In this document: piece by piece, positions 7,355 to 15,545 of the stretch | Position numbering within the stretch: the first letter of the stretch is position 1 | Layout: the number at the start of each line of letters is the position of its first letter | NCBI GenBank assembly: GCA_000719025.1 | Contig: JODP01000006.1 | Location: forward strand, 62,001 to 126,000 | DNA: 64,000 bases | Direction of reading: 5' to 3' | Origin: Kineosporia aurantiaca JCM 3230 | Lineage (GTDB): Bacteria; Actinomycetota; Actinomycetes; Actinomycetales; Kineosporiaceae | Notes under the pieces: model-generated | Seen by the model: only the letters and a program-made list of their open reading frames with translations | Told to the model about the DNA's origin: nothing | Database searches by the model: none | Translations under genes and position numbers: made by a program

Positions 7355-9541
7355 ATGAAGGCGCAGACGTACAGTCCGGGCGGGATCTTTGGTAGCCACA
7401 TCCGCTATGTGGTCCCGTTGTTCCAGCGGCCCTACGTCTGGAACCGGGAAGACCAGTGGGAACCCCTGTGGGAGGACGTCCGCTCGGTCGCGGAGGCAGC
7501 GCTCGACGTGTCTGCCCCGCAGGCCTTCGGAGCGCCGCCCGTGGCCCCTCACTTCCTGGGTGCGATTGTGCTGGAACAGCAGGCCGGGCCCATCGGCTAC
7601 ATCGCGGTCCGGCACGTCATCGACGGTCAGCAGCGCCTGACGACGCTCCAGATCCTCATTGACGCGGTCCAGGAAGTCATCGAAACCTACGGCCGTCCGA
7701 TCGATGCCCAGGCGCTGCGCTCGATGGTGCTCAACGACCGGGCCGTGACGCAGATGCCGGAGGAGGTCTTCAAGGTCTGGCCCACCACCCGGGACCAGGA
7801 AGCGTTCCGGCTGGTGATGGACAACGACCTCCAGGTACCCGACGAGCTGTCGGGTAACTCCATCGTCAAGGCTCACGCCTTCTTCCGGAGTCAGGCGAGC
7901 CACTGGGCCGGCGTGACGGCCGATCCCGCACAGGCGGCCGGGAATCTGGCGGCGCTGGCTCAGGTCCTGACCCATCATCTGCAGATCGTCGTCATCGATC
8001 TTGAGCCGGGCGACAACGCCCAGGTCATCTTCGAGACCCTGAACCACCGAGGGACCCCGCTCCTGGCCGCGGATCTGATCAAAAACCTCCTGTTCCAGAT
8101 CGCCACCGCGCAGAGGGCCGATCTAGACAAGCTGTACACGACCTACTGGGCGCCGTTCGACACCGACTACTGGCGTGAGCCAATCGCCCAGGGACGTCTC
8201 TACCGACCGCGGGTGGACGTCTTCCTCAACTACTGGCTGACGGTGAAACTGCTCAGAGAAGTGGCCACCGACCGGATCTTCATCGAGTTCCGCGATCATC
8301 TGCGCAGCACGCAGCAGCCGGTCGAGGAGGCCATCGCTGAGCTAGCTGCGGCCGCCAGGATCTACGAAGGGCTGGAGCGGCTGCCGGCCTCGTCGGTCCC
8401 GGGGCGTTTCTACTACCGCGTCACCAAGGCTCTTGACTCCGCCGCCGTCACTCCGTTCCTGCTGTGGCTCATGAGCTGGCAGTCGAAAGACCTGAGCCTC
8501 CCCGAGCGCGACCGGGCGCTGCAGGTCGTGGAGAGCTGGCTGGTGCGCCGGGCGGTGTGCCGGCTGAGCAGCCAGGGGGTCAACCGGACGGTGGTGGATC
8601 TGCTGCGGGCGCTGTCGTCAGCCGGGTCCCCGGCAGAGGCTGGGGCCGTGACCGAGCAGTTCTTCGGCGGGCAGGCGTCTGAGACGCGCTTGTGGCCCGA
8701 CGACGAGTGGTTCGTCCGGGCGACCTCGCAGGAGCCGCTCTACAAGCTGCTGACCCGGCCCCGGCTGCGCATGATCCTCGAGGCGCTGGAGGATGACGCC
8801 CGTTCTTCGATGAGCGAGGATCAGCGCTGCCCGAGGAACCTGACCGTCGAGCACATCATGCCGCAACAGTGGAAGGACCACTGGGACAGTGGTCTTGGGC
8901 TCCTCGAAGCAGCTCAGCGCGATCGTCTGGTCCAGACGCTGGGCAACCTGACCCTGATCACCCTGAAGCTCAACTCATCGATCTCCAACGGCCCCTGGTC
9001 GGCGCAGGTCGCCCATGCGCGGGGCCTGAAGCACGACGGAAAGCGCGCGGCGATCCTCAAGCACAGCGTCCTGAAGCTCAATGCCGATCTCGCGGTGGAA
9101 CACCCGGACACGTGGGAAGACGGGGACATCCGGGCGCGAGGTGCGGCGATGGCCGATCGCGCTGCGGCCATTTGGGCCCGTCCTAAGGGTCTTCCAGCGA
9201 ATGCGCCTGATGCGGCGCCTATCCCGGCCTCCGCCGCGGTTTTGGCCGAGCCAGCCAAAGCCATGTCATCGGCGAGGTTCGCGCCGCAGCACAGCGGAAA
9301 ATACCGGCCGCTGTGGACATGGCTGCGCGGTCAGAAGACCGACCAGGCGTCCGCGAGCTTCGAAGAGATCGAGGACGTACTCAATTTCAAGCTGCCGCCG
9401 TCGGCTCGAGAGTACACAGCCTTCTGGTACGGGACCGCTGGAGGGATCCGCGGGGCGATCGCGGATGCTGGGTGGCGAGCGATGGAGGTCAACCTGGTGG
9501 CCGAGCAGGTTGAGTTCGTCAGGGTCGAGCACCTCGGCTAG
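7355..9541 (+). CDS. DUF262/DUF1524 nuclease, GmrSD-like, with extra C-terminal domain
   Basis: 728 residues. Residues 24-29 QRPYVW and 89-96 IDGQQRLT are the signature of the DUF262 (ParB-like NTP-binding) domain, and the middle is helical. Near residue 500, VEHIMPQQW, followed by LGNLTLIT-x-KLNSSISNGPW, is the DUF1524 HNH nuclease. The family includes GmrSD, a type IV enzyme that cuts glucosylated hydroxymethylcytosine phage DNA, and BrxU. After residue 630 comes a separate small domain (YRPLWTWLRGQ, FEEIEDVLNFKLPPSAREY, WYGTAGGIRGAI), which looks like an added DNA- or target-recognition module. GGAGGG precedes the ATG at 7355. It is a single-gene unit facing away from the HTH operon; phage restriction is the likely role. 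Confidence 0.85.
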   Translation: MKAQTYSPGGIFGSHIRYVVPLFQRPYVWNREDQWEPLWEDVRSVAEAALDVSAPQAFGAPPVAPHFLGAIVLEQQAGPIGYIAVRHVIDGQQRLTTLQILIDAVQEVIETYGRPIDAQALRSMVLNDRAVTQMPEEVFKVWPTTRDQEAFRLVMDNDLQVPDELSGNSIVKAHAFFRSQASHWAGVTADPAQAAGNLAALAQVLTHHLQIVVIDLEPGDNAQVIFETLNHRGTPLLAADLIKNLLFQIATAQRADLDKLYTTYWAPFDTDYWREPIAQGRLYRPRVDVFLNYWLTVKLLREVATDRIFIEFRDHLRSTQQPVEEAIAELAAAARIYEGLERLPASSVPGRFYYRVTKALDSAAVTPFLLWLMSWQSKDLSLPERDRALQVVESWLVRRAVCRLSSQGVNRTVVDLLRALSSAGSPAEAGAVTEQFFGGQASETRLWPDDEWFVRATSQEPLYKLLTRPRLRMILEALEDDARSSMSEDQRCPRNLTVEHIMPQQWKDHWDSGLGLLEAAQRDRLVQTLGNLTLITLKLNSSISNGPWSAQVAHARGLKHDGKRAAILKHSVLKLNADLAVEHPDTWEDGDIRARGAAMADRAAAIWARPKGLPANAPDAAPIPASAAVLAEPAKAMSSARFAPQHSGKYRPLWTWLRGQKTDQASASFEEIEDVLNFKLPPSAREYTAFWYGTAGGIRGAIADAGWRAMEVNLVAEQVEFVRVEHLG

Positions 9542-9645
9542 TGGCGGTCGGCCAGGACCGCCCGGTAGAGCACCGGTCCTGAGGACGTCCTCGATCTGTG
9601 GCTAGGGCATCGACGTGCCAGATCACGACCGGGATGACATAGGTC
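9540..9645 (-). pseudogene. Decayed fragment of a second copy of the 3464-4087 gene
   Basis: The plus strand here aligns end to end with 3823-3927 of the unknown gene, with a few small shifts. Shared blocks include GGTCGGCCAGGACCG, GAGCACCGG and CTCGA. On the minus strand it reads VIPVV-W...AL, matching the intact protein, then breaks frame. It sits in the gap between two convergent genes, so it is a remnant rather than a working gene. Confidence 0.6.
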
Positions 9646-9697
9646 TGAGGTCGACGCGCGCCTACCGTTCGACCGCGTGCGTCTCCAGCCCGGCCCT

Positions 9698-10924
9698 TCA
9701 AGGAAAGATCTGTGTCAGGGCGGCTGTGAGTGATTCCTGCGTGCTGAGCAGGACATCCGACGTCCTGGGCACGGGTGTGGCCGGGCCCCAGGTGACGCCG
9801 AGTCCGTACGCTCCCTGGGCCAGGGCGGCACCGCGCAGTGCTTCGCGATACGCGAGCAGATCCTTCAGCGCCGCCCGTAAAGCGGTAGCCGGTGTTTCGT
9901 AGCCCAGTTTGCATTCGACGAGCAGGATTCGTTCGCCTTCTGGGGAGGTCCACTTCAGCGCGAGGTCGGGAATGAGGTCATAGACGTTGCCGATCCGGTG
10001 CTTCTTGAGAATCTCCACGTATTTCGAGGAGGCAACGCCGAGGCTGGTCAGCGTCGGCTGGTACAGAATCTGCACGCTGCGCCCGTCGGGATGACGGGCG
10101 ACGGTCTGCACGTGGCCGTTGAAGACATTCAGGGGCGGCAAAGACCATCCGGCTGCCTGGAAGAAGCCAATGATCCGGAACAGGGTCGTGAGCTGGAACA
10201 GCGTGCTGTCGTGAGCACTGACGAGCCCTGTCTTCTCGATCGCCTGGCGGATGGCCTCCAGATCGCCCTGGCGGACCAGGAGATTCCAGCAGCGGTAGGC
10301 CTCAAAAACCGCGACGTAATTCTGCCGGAGCCTTCCTCTGCTGAGCGCGTTGACGCTTCCGGGGTCGGGAGCTGAGCGCACGATGCCCTGGATGGACTGG
10401 TGGGAGCGCCACATCTCGGCGTCCTCCAGCTGCTTCTGCACGGTGGTGACCGGTTCGTACTTGGGCTTGGCCTTCGTCCAGCCCGTTGAATGCGACACTC
10501 GCACGATCTCGTCCAGCAGGTGCGCGAGCACCTCGTTCTCGGGGGTCTGAAACGTTCGGTCCACGGAGCTCACCGCGTACAGGCGGGGGTTTCCTCCAGA
10601 GTGACGAGCCGCGTAGGTCCTGCCCCAGTTGATGGAGCCGTTCAGCCTCTCCTCGGTGATGTCCTCCTCGCGGTAGGACGTACTGTTGAGGCTGCGCACG
10701 AGGCGGGGCAGATCGGCTGCGAGCGCGGCAATCTCGAAGGAGAGAAGGAACTGGATCTCGCCGATCTTCAGGGCCTCGTCCGCCGGCCATCCCAGCAGCG
10801 CTCCGGCGGTGAGTACCCCGCTACCTTCGCGGGTGGAGACGGGAGAGACGTGCGCCCAGAGATGGCTGCGCACGCTCTCGATCGCTGAGTCTCTGCTCCA
10901 AGACGCGGTTTTCGCAACCATCAC
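9698..10924 (-). CDS. McrC-like nuclease subunit of a McrBC-type system
   Basis: 408 residues. The N-terminal two thirds are mostly helical with an E-N-E segment (TPENEVLAHLLDEIV) typical of DUF2357/McrC relatives. Around residues 320-345, IPDLALKWTSPEGERILLVECK gives the PD-(D/E)XK nuclease triad D...E-x-K. Downstream helices (LKDLLAYREAL) fit the fold. In McrBC the McrC subunit is the nuclease driven by the McrB GTPase and acts on modified cytosines. The gene follows the McrB-like ATPase with a 34-nt gap in the same direction. The ATG at 10924 is followed by a second candidate at 10921. Modified-DNA targeting is inferred from the family. Confidence 0.75.
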   Translation of the reverse strand: MMVAKTASWSRDSAIESVRSHLWAHVSPVSTREGSGVLTAGALLGWPADEALKIGEIQFLLSFEIAALAADLPRLVRSLNSTSYREEDITEERLNGSINWGRTYAARHSGGNPRLYAVSSVDRTFQTPENEVLAHLLDEIVRVSHSTGWTKAKPKYEPVTTVQKQLEDAEMWRSHQSIQGIVRSAPDPGSVNALSRGRLRQNYVAVFEAYRCWNLLVRQGDLEAIRQAIEKTGLVSAHDSTLFQLTTLFRIIGFFQAAGWSLPPLNVFNGHVQTVARHPDGRSVQILYQPTLTSLGVASSKYVEILKKHRIGNVYDLIPDLALKWTSPEGERILLVECKLGYETPATALRAALKDLLAYREALRGAALAQGAYGLGVTWGPATPVPRTSDVLLSTQESLTAALTQIFP

Positions 10925-10958
10925 CCAGGATCCTCCCGTACGTCACTGCTTGGACCGA

Positions 10959-12887
10959 CTATTCGTCGGCGAGATTGATCCCCAGCACGTTCTTCAGCGC
11001 CGACCGCAGATGCGGCCGTTCCACCTCGCCCACCAGAGGGGTCAGGAGCGCGTACAGGCGACGCCCGTCGAAATCGTCCAGGCTCTCGAACTGGGGCATC
11101 AGGAAGGTGTAGAAGAGCTGAAAGTACAGCGCCTCGTGGGCGCTGTCGTCGAAGCGCAGGAACTCCTGCGAGAACGCAGCCATGTCCTTGAAGACGGCGG
11201 GACCGATCTCACGGATCTCGCGCAGGGCTGTCAGATTCTGCAGGACGTCGTGAATGGCGTCCTGAAGCTCGGGCGGGGCTGAGGACATCCCGCTGCGCCA
11301 GGCGCGGTGGTACCCGGCCATGGGGGGAGCCGATACCTCGATGAAGGCGAAGCGGCGCATGAGGGCGTAGGACATCTTGAACAGGAGTGTCTTGTCAAAG
11401 ACATTCATCGTGGCGATGATTCGCCACGATGGATCGATGGTGATGACGTGATTCTTGCCGCGCCCGTACGTGGAGTCCCGGGACTGGCGAAGAACGATGC
11501 GGTGCCCCGACACTGGATCGCTGTACGGCAGGGCCACCGAATGACCGGAGAGAACGGTGAAGAACTGCCCGAACGCCCGGTCAAGATTTGACCGGTTCAA
11601 CTCGTCGATGACCAGCCAGCGGTTGCTCTGGGCCGCCTCGACCACCTGACCTGGGCGGAAGGCCAGCGTGCCGTCTCCTGACGGTGAAGGGGCAAGTCCA
11701 CCAACGGTCTCGTAGGTCGTCCAGTCGGCCGTCGCTGTGGCCATGGTGTAGCCCTCACACCAGTCGGCCGACTCGGCCAGCTCGCAGAGGGCGATGGCCA
11801 GGGTGGTCTTGGCCGTCCCGGGTGGCCCGGTGAGAATGACATGCTTCCCGCTGAGGACCGCGGCCACCAGGGCGCGGTACACGGATTCGTCGAGATGGAG
11901 ATCGTGGGTTGAGCTCTCCGCCCTCTGGCGCAGGTCATCGGCGGTGAAGGGCTTGCTCGGCTTCCAGGCGTCAACGATCTCGGATTCATCGACGGCGCCG
12001 TCGTCATCGGGTTGCGGCTCTGTGGAAGAGGACTCTGGTCCGGGGAGCTCGCTGGACTTTTCGTCCTCGTTGTCTACCGAGGGCACGGACTGGTCGCTGA
12101 AGCCTGACAGTGCAGACGCGCGGTCGGAGCAGTAGGACAGCAGGGGCCCAACGGCGTTGGCCAGGGCGACGAAGTGGTCCGAGATCCCTTCGCCCAGCTG
12201 TTCCAGCTCCTGGGGATCGAAGTAGAGCGAAACGCTGGCTCCCCCGCCCTCGGGCGTGGCAGCAAAGGCGAGCCAGTCGTCAAGGTTTTCAAAAGCTGTG
12301 TCGGCAACCTCGTGCGGCGACTGTCTCCAGGATCGTGCGAACCGGATCCCGTCTGGGAGCGACTTTTCGACCTCCTGCCGGATCGAGGTGGGCAGGTCTC
12401 CCAGAATCGCGCGCAGGAAGGAGAGGTAGGAGCGGCCAACTGCTTTTAAGGAGGCATCCATTTTCTGGGTCGTGCCCGAAGGAACGCAGAGGCATATTTC
12501 GGCGCCTCGGGGGGAGATGATCAGGGCTACTTGAAGGGTGAAAGCCTGATGGGGGGCGGATGCCGGTACGATGCACGACCAATAGTCCGTGGGAGTCTTG
12601 CCGTTGGGGTTGAGAACGCTGACCCTCGGGGTGAGCGGCAGATCAATGGAACTTTCCTGTTCAACGCGTCCTGCCAGGATCTTCAGGCGGGATCGGATGC
12701 TACGTAGCTGGGCCTGATCCTCGGCGCTGACATTGCTCTCGGTCCAGGGAACTCGCTGCTGGTACTTCCCAAGGGTCAGGCAGTCTGCCGCAGTGAAAGA
12801 GATCGATTGCTCGTCGGGAGAAGCCAGCACGAACATTGACTGTAGGTCACGAAGAGTCCAGAAGGAATAGATTCGTGAAAGGCCCAA
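10959..12887 (-). CDS. McrB-like AAA+ NTPase
   Basis: 642 residues. The N-terminal 300 residues look like a variable target-sensing region ending in an acidic linker. The AAA+ module starts near residue 350 with LTGPPGTAKTTLA (Walker A), then WLVIDELNRSNLDRAFGQ (Walker B plus the McrB-type N-R-x-N segment) and RIIATMNVFDKTLLFKMSYALMRRF (sensor 1 and arginine finger). This is the McrB/MoxR branch; McrB uses GTP to translocate DNA to the McrC nuclease, which is encoded next. The start is uncertain. The first available codon is TTG at 12887 with no clear ribosome-binding site, the open frame continues upstream without a start codon, and ATG at 12836 is an alternative. Confidence 0.78.
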   Translation of the reverse strand: MGLSRIYSFWTLRDLQSMFVLASPDEQSISFTAADCLTLGKYQQRVPWTESNVSAEDQAQLRSIRSRLKILAGRVEQESSIDLPLTPRVSVLNPNGKTPTDYWSCIVPASAPHQAFTLQVALIISPRGAEICLCVPSGTTQKMDASLKAVGRSYLSFLRAILGDLPTSIRQEVEKSLPDGIRFARSWRQSPHEVADTAFENLDDWLAFAATPEGGGASVSLYFDPQELEQLGEGISDHFVALANAVGPLLSYCSDRASALSGFSDQSVPSVDNEDEKSSELPGPESSSTEPQPDDDGAVDESEIVDAWKPSKPFTADDLRQRAESSTHDLHLDESVYRALVAAVLSGKHVILTGPPGTAKTTLAIALCELAESADWCEGYTMATATADWTTYETVGGLAPSPSGDGTLAFRPGQVVEAAQSNRWLVIDELNRSNLDRAFGQFFTVLSGHSVALPYSDPVSGHRIVLRQSRDSTYGRGKNHVITIDPSWRIIATMNVFDKTLLFKMSYALMRRFAFIEVSAPPMAGYHRAWRSGMSSAPPELQDAIHDVLQNLTALREIREIGPAVFKDMAAFSQEFLRFDDSAHEALYFQLFYTFLMPQFESLDDFDGRRLYALLTPLVGEVERPHLRSALKNVLGINLADE

Positions 12888-13445
12888 AGAGGGAACACTG
12901 AATTCGGGGAAACTCCAATTTCCTGTCGCCGGTCGGCTCGCGGTGCAGGCCGTTTACCGGTCTCCTGGGCGAGTCACTGCGTTCTGGTGATTCGGTGCGA
13001 GCGGTTTCGACGACTGGCGATCAGCTCGGGGCTCGGCGTTTTCGCCTGAAGCTGCTGCGCTTGCCGACTCGTTGGGAGGCACCGCCCGGTTTAGCTGCTG
13101 TGATCGAGGCACGGTCCGGGCATCATTGCGGACGCGCCTTCTTGAAGCCCTGCCGGCTTCCTGACCCTGGCCAAGTCTCTGTGTGCCCAGCTCAATGATC
13201 GGCACGTCGGATGAGGGGTCCGCAGTGTTGCAGGAACGGCGACCGCTGGTCGGGAACGTCACTGTCGTGACGGGACCGCTAGGCGCAGTCAGATCCGCTG
13301 GCAGGGGGGCGCAGCGATGTGCGCTCACGGCGGCACTCGAGGACGGGGCGGCCCAACGCGCGATGCTAGTGCCTGCTGAACATGAGGCAGGTGCTTCAGT
13401 CAGAAGCTGAGTTGAACCCCGGCGTCAGAAGGCTTGCAGTCAGCG
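12888..13445. other. Spacer between the McrBC-like pair and the EVE-like nuclease gene
   Basis: No convincing gene. A leftward frame at 12954-13328 is Arg/Ser/Pro-rich with no motif. The GC content drops just upstream of the McrB start, where the promoter is expected. Confidence 0.35.
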
Positions 13446-14474
13446 CTAATCCGTGGCTTCGGGAGCGGTGGCCGTGGGAACTGACGTGCCCGTCGAGAGT
13501 GCCCGGATGGCCACAAACGCTTCTGGCGGCGCTGGAATGCGGGTGAAGGTCGCGGCCTGGGTGTCGTAGTACAGGCAGTCCACCCCAAAGTGGTTCAGCA
13601 GGCCCACGCCACGCTTGCTGGGGCGGCTGGGAAAGAGAGCCGACATGCGGGCAATCTCATCGTGCGTGTGGGTGCTGTAGTCGAGCAGCTGGGCCAGCGC
13701 TTCCCGGACGAAGCGGATGTCGGAACCTCTTTTCGCCTCGATGAGTTCGTGGGTTGCCGGTACGTAGATGTCCGTCAGCCCCGCCCCTGTCTTGAGGCGC
13801 GTGACCGGTCCCGGAGGAAGTGAGCTCACGTATGCACGCACCAGCAGCGCCTCGATCCGGCGAAACGCGATCGTCCGCTCCGGCAGATCGTACGCGCTGT
13901 CGGTGACGTGCATGCGTTCCAGGGGTATCTGCCCGGGCCCGCTGGTGAGTGCGACCAGTGCCTCGGCGTCGGTTTCGAATTGTTCTGGCTCCAGCGGCAC
14001 GCCAAACATCTCGACATTGATGTTGAGGCCGGTGATGGCTCGTTCAGCCTTGTCCGGGGTAAGCAGAGCCGTGCTCTGAAAATTGGAGTTCGGGGCGTAG
14101 CCGACGGACGACGCCAGCTGGCGGTAGTCGACGCCGGACACGGGGATCAGGTGCGAAATGCTGTAGACATTCGTCCACCCCCTCTCGCCTTCGGTAGGCG
14201 CCCAGAGCTCGTTGGCCAGGTTTTCGTTCCTGGTCAGGAACCCGATGACACCGATAGCGCGCAGGCGACTCTCGCCGGTGAAGAGCACCAGGTCGCCGGC
14301 CCTGAGCTGATCCATCTGGGCGTCGAATAGCGGTTTGGCGCCCCAGAAGCGAGCCTGTCCGTTGGGGTGATGCTCCAGCAGGCCGGTGGTCTCGGCGGGG
14401 CTCAGATGCCTGGCAATCCGTGGATCCTCGTAGGAGATCGCCGACTCCATCGTGTCGTGCCAGCGCGCTCTCAC
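13446..14474 (-). CDS. EVE/PUA-like domain fused to a PD-(D/E)XK nuclease
   Basis: 342 residues from a GTG at 14474, chosen because GGAAGG lies 6 nt upstream; the frame extends to 14567 without a better site. Residues ~25-150 carry ARFWGAKP...LRAGDLVLFTGESRLRAIGVIGF followed by WTNVYSISHLIPV, which reads as an EVE/PUA-like barrel of the sort that binds flipped modified bases. The C-terminal third has TGAGLTDIYVPATHELIEAKRGSDIRFVREALAQLLDY, giving D...E-x-K with the following helix of a PD-(D/E)XK nuclease. Modification-dependent (type IV) restriction is the natural inference. It lies upstream of, and in the same direction as, the McrBC-like pair, separated by 558 bp. Confidence 0.65.
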   Translation of the reverse strand: MRARWHDTMESAISYEDPRIARHLSPAETTGLLEHHPNGQARFWGAKPLFDAQMDQLRAGDLVLFTGESRLRAIGVIGFLTRNENLANELWAPTEGERGWTNVYSISHLIPVSGVDYRQLASSVGYAPNSNFQSTALLTPDKAERAITGLNINVEMFGVPLEPEQFETDAEALVALTSGPGQIPLERMHVTDSAYDLPERTIAFRRIEALLVRAYVSSLPPGPVTRLKTGAGLTDIYVPATHELIEAKRGSDIRFVREALAQLLDYSTHTHDEIARMSALFPSRPSKRGVGLLNHFGVDCLYYDTQAATFTRIPAPPEAFVAIRALSTGTSVPTATAPEATD

Positions 14475-15545
14475 TGCTGGCCTTCCATACGAAGGAGCGA
14501 TGAGGACGCGGGGGGCCCTGCGCAAGGATGGCGGTGACCCGCCGTGCAACCCGGGCAATTCAGACACGCCCGCATCATCCTGATTAGAGAAATTGTCTGC
14601 CGAGGGCCGGGAAGTATCGACGGATATTCTGGAGCTTCAGCGGAGATTCCGTTCACGAGTGCGGAAAACCGTAACGCGTGTAGTCACTGCCTTGAATGAC
14701 GGGTCGAGAGAGGCGAGGGAGCGTCGCCCCGTCATAGACGTCTCCTGCCTCCGGTGAGCGCATGCAGCTGGATCAGGCCGACGTTCTGCGCGAGAGTGAT
14801 TAAACCCAGTTCGAGAGAACGTGTTTTGAACTTAGCCGGAAGGGCGTTCGAGCATCTCGGCGGCCACGGGGATGATCCGGCGATCTGCGAAACAACTACG
14901 GCAGCCGATCTCTTAGCCGGTCTTGGACGTCGTGTTGTGGATGCGCCATCGGAAGCAGCATGGGGACGGTAACTGCCCGGACCCGGGTAATTTCGCTCCT
15001 GAAGTGGGCTGGGGCATCGGCGGCGGTGGTTCAGGCTGCACGTGACTTCGTCAGCGCAGCGCCAGGATGGTGTCAAGATGGCCGGATTGATGCAGCCGGC
15101 GATCCGATTCGCGACACGAGTGGACCCATAATCGATGCGAGGCTGTGGAAATCGAACTCAGTTCTGGCCAGAAGGCTGATCAGGATGCCCTGGAGATGAG
15201 GGTCCGCGACCATGAAGGGCGCCGTCCGCCCCGGCTAAGTCGTAGGAGCCGGTTGTTTCCGGTCAGCTTGACATCGGTGGCGTACCGCTTGGCGATGGCC
15301 TGCCGGACCACATCGGCGGCATCGGTTCGGGCCGCGCGGTCCCCTCTTGTCCGTCGCCGGACCCCTCCGCTCGCTGGTCGAGATCGTCGGTCGTGCGATC
15401 GGCGGGGGAATCGGCAGATTCGCTGCGCAGCCCGAGGGCGGTCCGGTGCCGTGACCCGTTCGGTCCGGACTCGCGCCCAAGGCTCTCGAATTGATCTACG
15501 CTTACGATCGGCTACCCAGGGTGGCGTGCAGAAGCGGGGAGAACT
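14475..15545. other. Intergenic region between divergent defence genes
   Basis: No supported gene on either strand. On the minus strand, at about 15190-15330, a short stretch reads like protein (AIAKRYATDVKLTGNNRLL) but has no start or context, so it may be a gene remnant. Promoters for the EVE-like gene and the SMC-like gene must lie here. Confidence 0.35.

Noticed and set aside
6995..8047. 350-codon frame on the minus strand
   Set aside because: Antisense to the DUF262 nuclease gene, which has strong motifs on the plus strand.
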